NCBI GenBank assembly: GCA_963827905.1
Contig: CAWHCB010000003.1
Location: forward strand, 23,412-87,411
Source of the DNA: JACXTP01 sp963827905
GTDB taxonomy: Archaea > Thermoplasmatota > Thermoplasmata > Methanomassiliicoccales > UBA472
Length of the DNA stretch: 64,000 bases
Direction: 5' to 3'
Under the pieces are notes generated by a model. It worked only from the letters and a program-made list of their open reading frames with translations, ran no database searches and was not told the origin of the DNA. The position numbers and the translations under genes are program-made. Below are positions 46,396-55,150 of this stretch, one piece after another (position 1 is the stretch's first letter; each line of letters begins with the position of its first letter).

Positions 46396-48547
46396 GCCAT
46401 TCGCCTCGACGGTCGATCAGCCATTGCTGGGAATTGAATCTCTTGGCGCCCTCTTTCACCGGGACCGGACGATACGTGCCGTCCGGCAAAAGCTCCCTCG
46501 CCTTGGCGTTGTCCTTGAAGTGGGTCTCCAACATCAGCTTCACGACGTTCTTCCGCAACGTCGGGTCCGGGATGGGGAAGAGCACCTCCACCCGCTTGTT
46601 CAGGTTGCGGGGCATCATGTCGCTGCTTCCCAGGAGCACCTCCGGGTTGCCGCCGTTGTTGAAGTAGTAGATGCGGGAGTGCTCCAGGAACCGGCCCACG
46701 ATGGAGGAGACCTTGATGTTCTCGCTTACCCCCTTGAGCCCAGGACGAAGGGCGCACAGTCCGCGGACGTTGAGGTCGATCTTCACGCCTGCCTGGGACG
46801 CGCGGTACAGGGCCTTGATGACCTCCTTGTCCAACAGGGCGTTGAGCTTCCAGGCGATATGTCCGTTCTTCTTGTCCTTGTGCCTCTCGATCTCCCGGTC
46901 GATGCGGCGGATGATCTCGCGGCGCAGCGAGTGCGGGGCCACGAGGAGCGTCTTGAAGTCCTCCTTGTGCGAATATCCGGTCAGAGCGTTGAAGAGGTCC
47001 TGCACGTCGGAACAGATGTCCGGGTCGGCGGTGACGTAGCCGATGTCACCGTACACGCGGGAGGTGACCGAGTTGTAGTTGCCGGAGCTGAGGTGGGCGA
47101 TGCGGACTATGCCCTTGTGCGATCGCTTCACGATCAGGCACATCTTGGCGTGGACCTTCAGGTCCAACAGCCCGTACACCACATGCACCCCGGCCTGCTC
47201 CAGCATCTTCGCCCAGACGATGTTGTTCTCCTCGTCGAAGCGGGCCTTCAGCTCCACCAACGCCGCCACCTGCTTGTTGTTCTCCCGGGCCAGCATCAAG
47301 GCGTCGATTATCGGTGAATGCTTGTCGATGCGGTAGAGGGTGATCTTGATGGCCAGCACGTCCGGGTCCACCGCCGCCTGACGCAACATGTTCACCACGA
47401 TGCTGAAGTTGTCATAGGGATGATAGAGGACATGGTCGCGCTGCTCCAGAACGGTGAGCACCTTCTTCTCGTTGGCCAGCTCGTTGGGGATGAAGCCGGC
47501 GAAGGGAGTGTCCTTGAGGTCGGGACGGGCCAGCCCAAGCATCAGCCAGAGGTCGACCAGCGCCAGGGGGCAGTTCTCCTCGTACACCAGGTAGCCGGGC
47601 AACCCCAGCTTGTTGGCGAACATCTGCCTGAGCTTCTCGGGCATGGTGCTCTGCACCTCCAGACGGGAGGGCGCTCCGATGCGACGTTGTTCCACCCCCT
47701 CCTCGATGGCCGTGAGCAGGTCCTCCGCCTCGTCCAGCTCGATCTCGTAATCGGCATCGCGGGTGATGCGGAAGGCAAAGGCCCCGGTGATGAGCATGCC
47801 AGGGAAGAGCAGGTCCAGGTTGGACATTATCACGTCCTCCAGGAACACCAAGTGGAAGGAGGTCGTCGACTTGTCCGGCTCGAATATCTCATTAGGTATG
47901 GTGATGAGGCGCTGCATGAGGTTGACCGGTATCTTCACGCGGGCCAAGCGCTCCGCTCCCTGACCGTCCACCAACTGCACGGCCAGATTGATGCTGAGGT
48001 TGGATATGAACGGGAAGGGATGGGCCAGGTCCAATGCCAAAGGGGTGAGGGCGGGGTAGATGGCGCTCTCGAAATAGTCCCGCACCCATTGCTTCTGTTT
48101 GGGGGCGAGCTCCTTCACGTTGTGGATGTGAACGCCTGCCTGGGCCAGCTTGGGCAGGAGGTCGCTGAACCAGGTGGCGCAGTATTCCTCCAGGATGGGT
48201 TGAAGCTCGGACCGGATGGCCATGATCTGTTCCAGCGGCGTCATGCCGTCAGGGGGGGCTTCCAAGGCGCCGCGCATCAATTGCCGCCTCAGACCGGACA
48301 CGCGCACCATGAAGAACTCATCCAGGTTACTGCCGCAGATGGCCAGGAACTTGACCCTTTCCAACAAGGGATGGTTCACGTCCTGGGCCTCCTCGAAGAT
48401 GCGGCGGTTGAAACGCACCCAGGCGATCTCCCGGTTGATGAAGTTGCTCGGGTCGTCGAGGAGCGAGCCCTCATCACCAGCGGGCTTCTTCTCCTTCTTC
48501 TCCCTCTTCACCTTCTTGCCCTTCTCCTTCCGGTCCTTAGGCGTCAT
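46382..48547 (-). CDS. ppk1: Polyphosphate kinase 1
   Basis: 721 residues; polymerises the terminal phosphate of ATP into polyphosphate. The start ATG 48547 follows GGGGGAG; a TTG six codons earlier is ignored. The lysine-rich N-terminal tail (KDRKEKGKKVKREKKEKKP) precedes the domain FINREIAWVRFNRRIFEEAQ. The catalytic core has VLAIKITLYRI, ELKARFDEENNIVWAKMLEQ and LKVHAKM, whose His (~466) is the phosphorylated residue; the second His is in IVGRFLEHSRIYYF (~623). Both are intact with no frameshift. First gene of the operon: ppk1, CHAD fusion, ppx, all overlapping. An A/T-rich TATA-like stretch lies at 48585-48605. Confidence 0.95.
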   Translation of the reverse strand: MTPKDRKEKGKKVKREKKEKKPAGDEGSLLDDPSNFINREIAWVRFNRRIFEEAQDVNHPLLERVKFLAICGSNLDEFFMVRVSGLRRQLMRGALEAPPDGMTPLEQIMAIRSELQPILEEYCATWFSDLLPKLAQAGVHIHNVKELAPKQKQWVRDYFESAIYPALTPLALDLAHPFPFISNLSINLAVQLVDGQGAERLARVKIPVNLMQRLITIPNEIFEPDKSTTSFHLVFLEDVIMSNLDLLFPGMLITGAFAFRITRDADYEIELDEAEDLLTAIEEGVEQRRIGAPSRLEVQSTMPEKLRQMFANKLGLPGYLVYEENCPLALVDLWLMLGLARPDLKDTPFAGFIPNELANEKKVLTVLEQRDHVLYHPYDNFSIVVNMLRQAAVDPDVLAIKITLYRIDKHSPIIDALMLARENNKQVAALVELKARFDEENNIVWAKMLEQAGVHVVYGLLDLKVHAKMCLIVKRSHKGIVRIAHLSSGNYNSVTSRVYGDIGYVTADPDICSDVQDLFNALTGYSHKEDFKTLLVAPHSLRREIIRRIDREIERHKDKKNGHIAWKLNALLDKEVIKALYRASQAGVKIDLNVRGLCALRPGLKGVSENIKVSSIVGRFLEHSRIYYFNNGGNPEVLLGSSDMMPRNLNKRVEVLFPIPDPTLRKNVVKLMLETHFKDNAKARELLPDGTYRPVPVKEGAKRFNSQQWLIDRRGEWHGEP

Positions 48548-48696
48548 CTGTTCTCCCCCGAACAATGGCAGTAACCACTATGTCATTTTTATCATTTGAT
48601 ATGAAAAATCTTCACAATGGGCCAGCAAGAACTCGTAGGAGAGCATAGAGGGGTGAAAGTCCTATTTCAATAAGGTATTTGTACCACCAGGTTATT

Positions 48697-48711
48697 GTGT
48701 GGATTCCACAC
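48697..48711. repeat. Perfect palindrome abutting tRNA-Leu
   Basis: GTGTGGA-T-TCCACAC (7-base arms around one base) ends exactly one base before the mature 5' end of tRNA-Leu at 48712. Confidence 0.7.
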
Positions 48712-48795
48712 GCAGGGATAGCCAAGCCTGGCCAACGGCGCTAGATTCAGGGTCTAGTCCTTAGTGGTCCAAGGGTTCAAATCCCTTTCCCTGCA
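48712..48795 (+). tRNA. tRNA-Leu (anticodon CAG)
   Basis: An 84-base cloverleaf: acceptor GCAGGGA/TCCCTGC plus discriminator A; anticodon stem CTAGA/TCTAG closing the loop TTCAGGG with anticodon CAG; a long variable arm (class II, TCCTTAGTGGTCC region); T arm AAGGG-TTCAAAT-CCCTT. No intron and CCA is not encoded. The 130 bases up to the lipocalin gene contain no recognisable gene. Confidence 0.95.
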
Positions 48796-48925
48796 CTTCT
48801 CCAATTTCCAACGACACAGGGAGACCTCCATTCGGCCCTCAGGACCGGGCTGATGTCAGGAGCCATCATATATCCCTTTTACTGTCATTCATACCATTGG
48901 GATCGCCTAGGAAGGGAACAATAAC

Positions 48926-49399
48926 ATGGAGCTCAAGACCGTGGATCATGTGGACGTGCAAAGGTATATGGGCACCTGGTATGAGATCGCCAAGTTCCCT
49001 CAAAGGTTCGAGAAAGGGATGGTCGGGATCACTGCCGAGTATTCACTGCTTCCGGACGGAAAGGTCAGGGTGTTGAACCGCGGGTACAAGGGGGACTTCA
49101 ATGGCGAGCTGAAGACCATCAAAGGCAAGGCCTGGGTGGTCGATAAAAATACGAACGCCAAATTGAAGGTGACATTCTTCTGGCCTTTCGCCGGAAATTA
49201 CTGGATCCTCGAGCTGGGTAAGGATTACGAGTACGCTGTGGTGGGTGAGTCCTCCCGAAAATATCTGTGGGTCCTCTCCAGAAGCCCCCAGATGGATGGA
49301 GCCATTTACGAAGGGATCATAGGGCGTTTGCGGGAAAAGGGCTTTGATGTGTCAAAATTGGAGAAGAACCCGCAAAAGCCCGTAGAAAAGTCAATTTGA
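48926..49399 (+). CDS. Lipocalin (Blc-like)
   Basis: 157-residue beta-barrel protein. VQRYMGTWYEIAKFPQRFEK is the lipocalin first signature (GTWYEIA), NRGYKGDFNGEL and GKAWVVDKNTNAKLKVTFFW the second, and YAVVGESSRKYLWVLSRSP the third, in the order of bacterial Blc. There is no N-terminal signal peptide or lipobox, so it should be cytoplasmic, unlike outer-membrane Blc. Lipocalins are rare in archaea; acquisition from bacteria is likely. It binds a fatty acid or lipid by family knowledge; the role here is unknown. GGAAGGGAACAATAAC precedes the ATG. Confidence 0.9.
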   Translation: MELKTVDHVDVQRYMGTWYEIAKFPQRFEKGMVGITAEYSLLPDGKVRVLNRGYKGDFNGELKTIKGKAWVVDKNTNAKLKVTFFWPFAGNYWILELGKDYEYAVVGESSRKYLWVLSRSPQMDGAIYEGIIGRLREKGFDVSKLEKNPQKPVEKSI

Positions 49400-49420
49400 C
49401 GGACCCCCCAGGCACACCCA

Positions 49421-50599
49421 TCATCTCCCCACATGATCGGTCTTCTCCACACCCTTGTCCATGAACAATACGGACTTCGAAGCCAGCCTTCCCGCGTCCA
49501 GGAACATCAAGGTACCGAGGAGGGCGAGCCCGAACCCCACGATCCAGCTTCCTGGGAAATCGAAGATCACCTCACCCCCTTCCTGAGTGGAGAATCCCCC
49601 AGCCACCATGATCGGTATGAATGCCAAGAAGGTACGGTAGAAGATACGTCGGTCCGTCACGGCCCAGGCAGATAACAGGATGCAGGGCAGCACGTAATAG
49701 CCATTATGCATCTTGGGGTAGACCACCAGGAAGACGAGCACAACCAGGGTGACGCTCTGCCACACGCCGAGCCTCCTCTTGTAACAGAAGAGATAGGCTA
49801 TCAGCAGCGAGACCAGCACCAAAGCCAGCTCCACCTCCTTGGGCAATCCGTAACCGCCCACTCGTAGGAAGTGCCACATGCTCACCCCCCCGCTCTCCCG
49901 GCCGCTCACCCCCATGGTGTAGAACTCCAGGAAGAAGACGAAATCATCATAGCAGGCCAGCGCAAAGTACCCGATGGCGATGACCGTGACCACCGCGACG
50001 ATCAGGAGGAGCAAGGTGCGGTCCTTCCAGTTCCTCCAACGCAAGAACTCGATCGGAAGCAAGAGCACCGAGAACATCTTGGTCCAAATGCCCACACCGA
50101 TGGCGAGGGCCGCTGGCAATTTGTAATTATAGAGCATGAGCAGGACGGCCCCAAAGAAGACGAACGCCACGATGGCCTCGTCCTCAAGAGCCACCGATTC
50201 GATGAGCAGGAAGGGGGTGATGACGGTCGCAAAGCCCACTTGGAAGGCCTTGACCTCGTTCCATCGCCTCAAAGAGAGATAGAGCATGATGGCGGTGATG
50301 CCAGCGAAGAAGGAGAAGTAGAGGCCCCAAACCCATTCATGCTCGTCCCCTCCCATGAGCTGCGCCGGCACCAACATGTAGTTGATGATCGGGGGCGTCT
50401 CCGTGCCAGTATCGCGATAGAGCAATCCCCCGTCGATGATGGTCTGAGCCCTGGCCTGGTAAAGCTCAAGGTCAGGATGATGGACCGCCCCCTGGATATT
50501 CAGCTCGATGGAGCTGTTGATGATCACACCCGCTCCGTAGATCAAAACGGTCAGCAGTATGAGGATGAGAAGCTTCCTGCGCACGCTCATCCTCAGCAC
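49421..50599 (-). CDS. Polytopic glycosyltransferase-like membrane protein (GT-C type), copy 1
   Basis: 392 residues with about 9 to 11 membrane segments. The first external loop has the acidic/aromatic sequence HHPDLELYQARAQTIIDGGL and YRDTGTETPPIINY, where the Asp-Glu pattern and TETPP match GT-C/GT87-like polyprenyl-phosphate-sugar-dependent transferases. It is a paralogue of the next gene. The in-frame start is GTG 50599, but upstream codons (LDQLIDSCNER, no start codon) resemble the paralogue's N-terminus (IDKLIDRALSP), so the true start may be lost to an indel. It probably adds a sugar from a lipid carrier on the outer face of the membrane. Confidence 0.8.
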   Translation of the reverse strand: MLRMSVRRKLLILILLTVLIYGAGVIINSSIELNIQGAVHHPDLELYQARAQTIIDGGLLYRDTGTETPPIINYMLVPAQLMGGDEHEWVWGLYFSFFAGITAIMLYLSLRRWNEVKAFQVGFATVITPFLLIESVALEDEAIVAFVFFGAVLLMLYNYKLPAALAIGVGIWTKMFSVLLLPIEFLRWRNWKDRTLLLLIVAVVTVIAIGYFALACYDDFVFFLEFYTMGVSGRESGGVSMWHFLRVGGYGLPKEVELALVLVSLLIAYLFCYKRRLGVWQSVTLVVLVFLVVYPKMHNGYYVLPCILLSAWAVTDRRIFYRTFLAFIPIMVAGGFSTQEGGEVIFDFPGSWIVGFGLALLGTLMFLDAGRLASKSVLFMDKGVEKTDHVGR

Positions 50600-50628
50600 C
50601 CGCTCGTTGCATGAATCGATCAGCTGGT

Positions 50629-51864
50629 CTAGGGACGTGTCTCCACCTCCAGGCCCTTATCTGAGGGCCCACCCTCCAGGAAAGTTCTCTGCGGAAGGGA
50701 CAACCAAGCGGCGAGGACGAACAGGATGGTGCCAGCCAGCGATAGGAGCAGACCGATGATCCAGCTGTCCTCGAACATACTGGAGACGTTCGAGTCCACA
50801 CCAGGCAGGAACCCGGACGTCAGGCTCAGCGGGATGAAGGCGAGGTATGGCAGGATGGCCACGCGCCAATCCCTCGCCCCCCAGACTGTTAGAAGCACGG
50901 TGGGCAGGATGTAGTACCCCATGTGCATCTTCGGGTAGAAGACGATGAAGACCACCACCACCAGGGTGACGCTCTGCCATACCCCCATTTTTCTCCAATA
51001 GGCGAAGAAGTAGGCCACCAGAAGGGAGCCCAGGACCAGGACCAGCTCCAACGCCTCTGGCAACCCATAGCCGCCGACGCTCAGGAAGTTCCATATGCTA
51101 ATGCCCCCGCTGGAACGCTCCGGGTCGCCGAGGAAGTAGAACTCCAGGAACTCCAGGAACTCCTCCGGGCAGAGGATGAGGAAGGGGACCGTTACCGCCA
51201 AGGTGACCGCTAGAACGATCAGCACCAGCACGCCCCGGTCCTTCCAGGTGGGCGAGCGGAGGAACTGCGTGGGGAGGAGCAGCACCGACCACATCTTGGT
51301 CCAGATCCCGATGGCTATGGCGAATGCGGCGGAACGGCGATGCTCCAACAGCATGAGCAGCACCGCGGTGAAGAATATGAAGGCCACCAACGCCCCGTCC
51401 TCCCCGATGTGGGTCTCATCGATAAGGAAGGGGCACAGCAAGGTCAGGAACGCGGCCATGAAAGCGCGGACGTCATCGTAACGGCGCAGCACCAAGTACA
51501 TCATCGCGGAGAGGAGGAAGGCGAAGGCCGTCTGATAGGCCCCCCATACCCAATAATGCTCCGCCCCACCCATTACCTGGGCCGGCACCAGGAAGTAGTT
51601 GATCAAAGGGGGGGTTTCCGTATGCACGTCACGGTAGAGCAGCTCCCCGTCCAATATGGCCTGGGTCCGCTCCCGGTAGATGTCGATGTCATAAGAGGCG
51701 TTGGGGTCGGCGAGCCAGGTATCGGCGATCATGATCCCATAGACGATGATGGCGATGACCAGCAGCACTAGGACCTTTCTCCGGGGGCTCCATCCGCGGA
51801 CGGGCGACAGAGCTCTATCGATCAACTTATCGATGCGTCTTGGACCATCCGTCTCTTTGGTCAT
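50629..51864 (-). CDS. Polytopic glycosyltransferase-like membrane protein (GT-C type), copy 2
   Basis: 411 residues, clearly homologous along its whole length to the downstream copy (for example YRDVHTETPPLINYFLVPAQ versus YRDTGTETPPIINYMLVPAQ, and GVWQSVTLVVVVFIVFYPKM). It has a cytosolic N-terminus, then about 10 membrane helices with the acidic catalytic-type loop (IDIYRERTQAILDGELLYRD) after the first. A local duplication has produced the pair. It lies 34 bases after the dolichol-phosphate-sugar-synthase-like GT2, which would make its lipid-linked donor. Confidence 0.82.
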   Translation of the reverse strand: MTKETDGPRRIDKLIDRALSPVRGWSPRRKVLVLLVIAIIVYGIMIADTWLADPNASYDIDIYRERTQAILDGELLYRDVHTETPPLINYFLVPAQVMGGAEHYWVWGAYQTAFAFLLSAMMYLVLRRYDDVRAFMAAFLTLLCPFLIDETHIGEDGALVAFIFFTAVLLMLLEHRRSAAFAIAIGIWTKMWSVLLLPTQFLRSPTWKDRGVLVLIVLAVTLAVTVPFLILCPEEFLEFLEFYFLGDPERSSGGISIWNFLSVGGYGLPEALELVLVLGSLLVAYFFAYWRKMGVWQSVTLVVVVFIVFYPKMHMGYYILPTVLLTVWGARDWRVAILPYLAFIPLSLTSGFLPGVDSNVSSMFEDSWIIGLLLSLAGTILFVLAAWLSLPQRTFLEGGPSDKGLEVETRP

Positions 51865-51898
51865 GTGCGGGCGCTCCGACGATCCACTCCTGTGACCA

Positions 51899-52621
51899 TC
51901 ACTTCCTCTTCCTCATGGCCTTGATCTCTTCCTTGTGGTCCCGTTTGAACTTGTTATAATCCCCGAGCGTGATGAAGGGCACGGTGTAGAACTTGATGTA
52001 GGACTTGCCGCTGGGTCGGGCATAATGGACGATGGGTATCTCGGCTATCTTCATGCCCTTCAGCGAGGCCAAGGGCAGGATGAAACGGTGCAGCCCCTTG
52101 TAACCCTCCGGGTCGAAGCCCATGGCCACGGCCTTGTCGCGACGGAAGGCCTTGAAGCCGCTGTTCTGGTCCTTCACGTCCAATCCGAACTTCCTCTGAA
52201 TGATCCAACGGTTGTAGGTCCGGGAGATCAATTTCCGGACGTAGGGATCGGTGCGCTGACTGCGCCACCCCGTGACGACGTCATAGCCCTCGTCCATCTT
52301 GGCCAGGAATAGTGGTATCTCCTTCGGCTCGTACTGTCGGTCGCCGTCCATGATGATGGCCACGTCGCCCTTGGCCTCCCTGAACCCGGTGCGGATGGCG
52401 TATGAGCGCCCGAGATTGGTGGGGTGGTGCACCGCCCGGACGTTCGCGTGGTTTTTGGCCTGCTCGTCGCAGACCTGGGGGGAGCGGTCGTCCGAGCCAT
52501 CGTCCACCAGGAGCACCTCTCCGTCGATGCCGTTGTCCACATAGGCGGCCAGGACGTCCTCGGTCAAGGGTGCGATGTTATCTTGCTCGTTCTTTATCAG
52601 AAGGATGGTGGTGCATCTCAA
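51899..52621 (-). CDS. Family 2 glycosyltransferase (dolichol-phosphate sugar synthase-like)
   Basis: 240-residue GT-A enzyme. TILLIKNEQDNIAPL and EVLLVDDGSDDRSPQVCDEQ are the nucleotide-binding start; GDVAIIMDGDRQYEPKEIPL holds the metal-binding DGDRQ (DxD-like, as in DPM synthases), and VKDQNSGFKAFRRD the acceptor loop. The start is TTG 52621 (MRCTTILL). It probably transfers a sugar from an NDP-sugar to polyprenyl phosphate, for the neighbouring GT-C proteins. Confidence 0.9.
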   Translation of the reverse strand: MRCTTILLIKNEQDNIAPLTEDVLAAYVDNGIDGEVLLVDDGSDDRSPQVCDEQAKNHANVRAVHHPTNLGRSYAIRTGFREAKGDVAIIMDGDRQYEPKEIPLFLAKMDEGYDVVTGWRSQRTDPYVRKLISRTYNRWIIQRKFGLDVKDQNSGFKAFRRDKAVAMGFDPEGYKGLHRFILPLASLKGMKIAEIPIVHYARPSGKSYIKFYTVPFITLGDYNKFKRDHKEEIKAMRKRK

Positions 52622-52637
52622 GGTAATACCTCATCAA

Positions 52638-53660
52638 TCACTTTTCAACCGGGGTGAAGGTCGTAGGAGCATTCCGCGAGCGCTCATAGAAAGCCAGAGC
52701 GATCAGGCTGATGGGGACGGAGAGCCAGATGGAGGTCATGGCGCTCAGCAGCCCGGCGGTGGCCGCCACCGACGGGTCCAATCCGCTGGCCGTGAATATG
52801 GCCGACGATATCAGGATGTTGCTGCTGCCCGCGGAGAGCACGATGCTGCTCAGCGAGGCCAAGCTGACCGTGGCGATGACGGCCAGCAGGGTCACTTCCG
52901 CCCCCAGGGCGACGATGATCAGATAGAGGCGCGCGATCTCGATGGACCATATCACCAAGGTCAGGGCGCCGGCATAGGCCAGGTCCCTCTTGCTGTTCCG
53001 AGACTCGGGGCGAAGGGCCTGGGCGAAGGAACCGGTGAAACCGGTCATGTACTTGGCCAGCTTCTCACCCTTGGTGCCGAGGCCGAGCCTTTTCATCATG
53101 TCTGCCCCCCAGTTGCCCAAACGCAGTGCCAGGGCGGGGTGGGCCAGGACATATATGAAGACGATATTGGCCACCACCATGGCGACCACTACGAGCAGCA
53201 GCTGGGTCCTGGTCTCGCCCACAAAATAGGTGAGTAGCGCGGCAAGGCTGGTCACGGCCAAGGCGGTCACCACCAGGAGATCCATCACCCGCTCCGTGAC
53301 CACCGTGGCCAGACCGCTTCCTACGCTCACTCCCTCGTTGTTCTTGATCTCGAAGATGCGCGAGGTCTCCCCCACCACCCGCCCCGGGATGATGTTGTTC
53401 AGCGCCTGGGAGAAGGTGAACGCGGCCAGTATGGAACGGAAGGGAAGTTTCTTGCCCACGCCGTGGAGCAGGACGCCCCAGCGGTAGGCCTTCAGCATCA
53501 GGCCGACGATGTAAAGCACGATGACGACCAGGATCAGTGTGAGATCCACCTGGTCCAACGTATCAGCCACCTCGCTGGGACCGGCCAGCCACAGCACCGC
53601 CAATATCAGGAATACCGAGATCCCCAATTTCACCTTGGTGCTGGCGCTCATCTTACGCAT
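52638..53660 (-). CDS. Lysylphosphatidylglycerol-synthase-TM / UPF0104 membrane protein
   Basis: 340 residues with about 8 helices (LGISVFLILAVLWLAGP, LILVVIVLYIVGLMLKAYRW, LVIWSIEIARLYLIIVALGA). The conserved sequence FTFSQALNNIIPGRVVGETS with ENNEGVSVG-type loop is the hallmark of the UPF0104/AglD-C-terminal family. Such proteins move or modify lipid-linked compounds. It begins the cluster with GT2 and two GT-C genes on the same strand, with gaps of 16-34 bases; they probably form one glycan-assembly operon. Confidence 0.88.
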   Translation of the reverse strand: MRKMSASTKVKLGISVFLILAVLWLAGPSEVADTLDQVDLTLILVVIVLYIVGLMLKAYRWGVLLHGVGKKLPFRSILAAFTFSQALNNIIPGRVVGETSRIFEIKNNEGVSVGSGLATVVTERVMDLLVVTALAVTSLAALLTYFVGETRTQLLLVVVAMVVANIVFIYVLAHPALALRLGNWGADMMKRLGLGTKGEKLAKYMTGFTGSFAQALRPESRNSKRDLAYAGALTLVIWSIEIARLYLIIVALGAEVTLLAVIATVSLASLSSIVLSAGSSNILISSAIFTASGLDPSVAATAGLLSAMTSIWLSVPISLIALAFYERSRNAPTTFTPVEK

Positions 53661-53795
53661 TCGGAATGGCCCCCCGATCCATCAACATAGGTCCCATAGG
53701 TCTGGCCTGGATGATTCTGATTGTATGATAGAGGAATATTACTAATTATCGATGTTAGGTTCGGCAAGACCCCACCCTCGAGCGAAATGTCGCCC

Positions 53796-54914
53796 TCATG
53801 ATTGTCCGTCGGAATGGCTCCTCGACATCGCCCCCCAGACCAAGGCCAGGACGACGTCGCCTAGGAACGGGCCGAGCCGTCTGGTCGCATCCAGGCCCCC
53901 TTCCGTTGTAATTGCGATATTCCGGCAGCTCCTCCTTGCCAGCCAGGTACTGCCAACAAGACGGCCCCCAGCATCTTGTCCGCCACCAGATGAGCCGGGT
54001 CGTTCCGGAACTCCCCGGTCTTCAAGCCCCGGATGTTGTCCCGATCCCCCTCGGCATCCATGAGCATGGCCGCCTGGACCAAGGCATTGACGTTGGCGTC
54101 CTCCTTGATCCTTTCCAGCTCCTTCACGAAACTGCGCCTCAGGTCGTCCGGGTCCCCGGAGGTCTCGGAACGGCGCAGCTCGCCGGCCATAGCCCACAGG
54201 TCGTCCATCGTCACGCCTTTCCGCTCCAGCAAGGAGAGGAGGTCCATGGGAGGGTTGACCAGCGACCACTTCCTGATCGATTCGGAGGTCGCCTTGCGCA
54301 CGGCCCGGGCGATGGCGATGCCCACGTCGGTGGCGGTGCCGGCGTACTTGGTGCCCTGACCTAGAGGAGATACGATGGCCACGGCATCGCTGGTGGTGCC
54401 TGTGCCTGCGTATCCCTTGTTCGAACATGGCGGCGCTCTTGGCCTCGGTGGCGGTGATGATGGCGTTGGCGCAGGCCTCGCACTCCAATGGCACGTCCAC
54501 CGCGACCACGGTGTTGATGGTGCCGGGCTTGGTCAGCCTCCTCACGGTGGATTCTGGCAAAAGGTCCCCCGCCATGACCGCGTTGACCACTCCCGCCGTG
54601 ACCACCGCGATGGCATGTACCCCGTGATAGCGTTCCTCCGCCGTCGATATCGCCTTGCGGATCACGGCGGCGGTCATGAAGCCCACCGTTTGCTCCCCAA
54701 GGCCCAACAGGGATATCTTGGAGGCCATGTCCCTCTCCGGGTCACGGTTGTCGTAACCAGGCTCCACCTGCATCATGAGGACCGTGTCCGTCTCCGTGAA
54801 GCCACCATTGCGCATCGTGGAGGAGAGCACCTTCATCCTCTGGGGGAACCGGATGATGGCGAAGGTCTCTTCGCCCATCGTTCGCAGTTCCACGTCCACC
54901 TTGAGGTCCATCAT
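53796..54914 (-). CDS. cbiS: CbiS: adenosylcobinamide amidohydrolase fused to alpha-ribazole-phosphate phosphatase (three frameshifts)
   Basis: Corrected length about 372 residues. The CbiZ domain (about 1-215) shows STMRNGGFTETDTVLMMQV, AVVTAGVVNAVMAGDLL, GTINTVVAVDVPLECEACA and AIITATEAKSAAMFEQG, then, after an extra base near 54395, YAGTATDVGIAIARAVRKAT. The CobZ/PgpA-like domain follows (DDLWAMAGELRRSETSG, ADKMLGAVLLA). Two further extra bases (near 53950 and in GGGGG near 53900) restore LAGKEELPEYRNYNG and LGPFLGDVVLALVWGAM at the end. This two-domain order is that of CbiS, a salvage enzyme for corrinoids known from Methanopyrus. It cuts adenosylcobinamide side chains and dephosphorylates ribazole phosphate for cobalamin. 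Confidence 0.82.
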   Translation of the reverse strand: MMDLKVDVELRTMGEETFAIIRFPQRMKVLSSTMRNGGFTETDTVLMMQVEPGYDNRDPERDMASKISLLGLGEQTVGFMTAAVIRKAISTAEERYHGVHAIAVVTAGVVNAVMAGDLLPESTVRRLTKPGTINTVVAVDVPLECEACANAIITATEAKSAAMFEQGIRRHRHHQRCRGHRISSRSGHQVRRHRHRRGHRHRPGRAQGDLRIDQEVVAGQPSHGPPLLAGAERRDDGRPVGYGRRAAPFRDLRGPGRPEAQFREGAGKDQGGRQRQCLGPGGHAHGCRGGSGQHPGLEDRGVPERPGSSGGGQDAGGRLVGSTWLARRSCRNIAITTEGGLDATRRLGPFLGDVVLALVWGAMSRSHSDGQS

Positions 54915-55150
54915 CCGTCATCTCACCTCGCGGGGGCTGAATGAGCACATTCCTTATTTATTTCTGGACACAGCGTCGGACCATAGGTAGTTCGAAAGGA
55001 GTGCATGGAGGAGATGAAGATGGGAAGCCCTTGGTCGGCGGCCTCATGTCGTTAGTCGGCCCACAGGCAAAGCGGATCACACGACATCGTCTTTGAGGGC
55101 CTACCCGCTCTGTAAATAATCCTGAAACGTTCTCTCCTCTGAGGTCGGAC

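Noticed and set aside
47318..48574. A 418-codon open frame on the plus strand opposite ppk1
   Set aside because: Composition and lack of any motif mark it as a shadow of ppk1, whose catalytic histidines are all present on the minus strand. The same applies to the long plus-strand frames opposite polB (60906-62111), the M32 carboxypeptidase (17265-18566) and the CHAD fusion (44498-45571).
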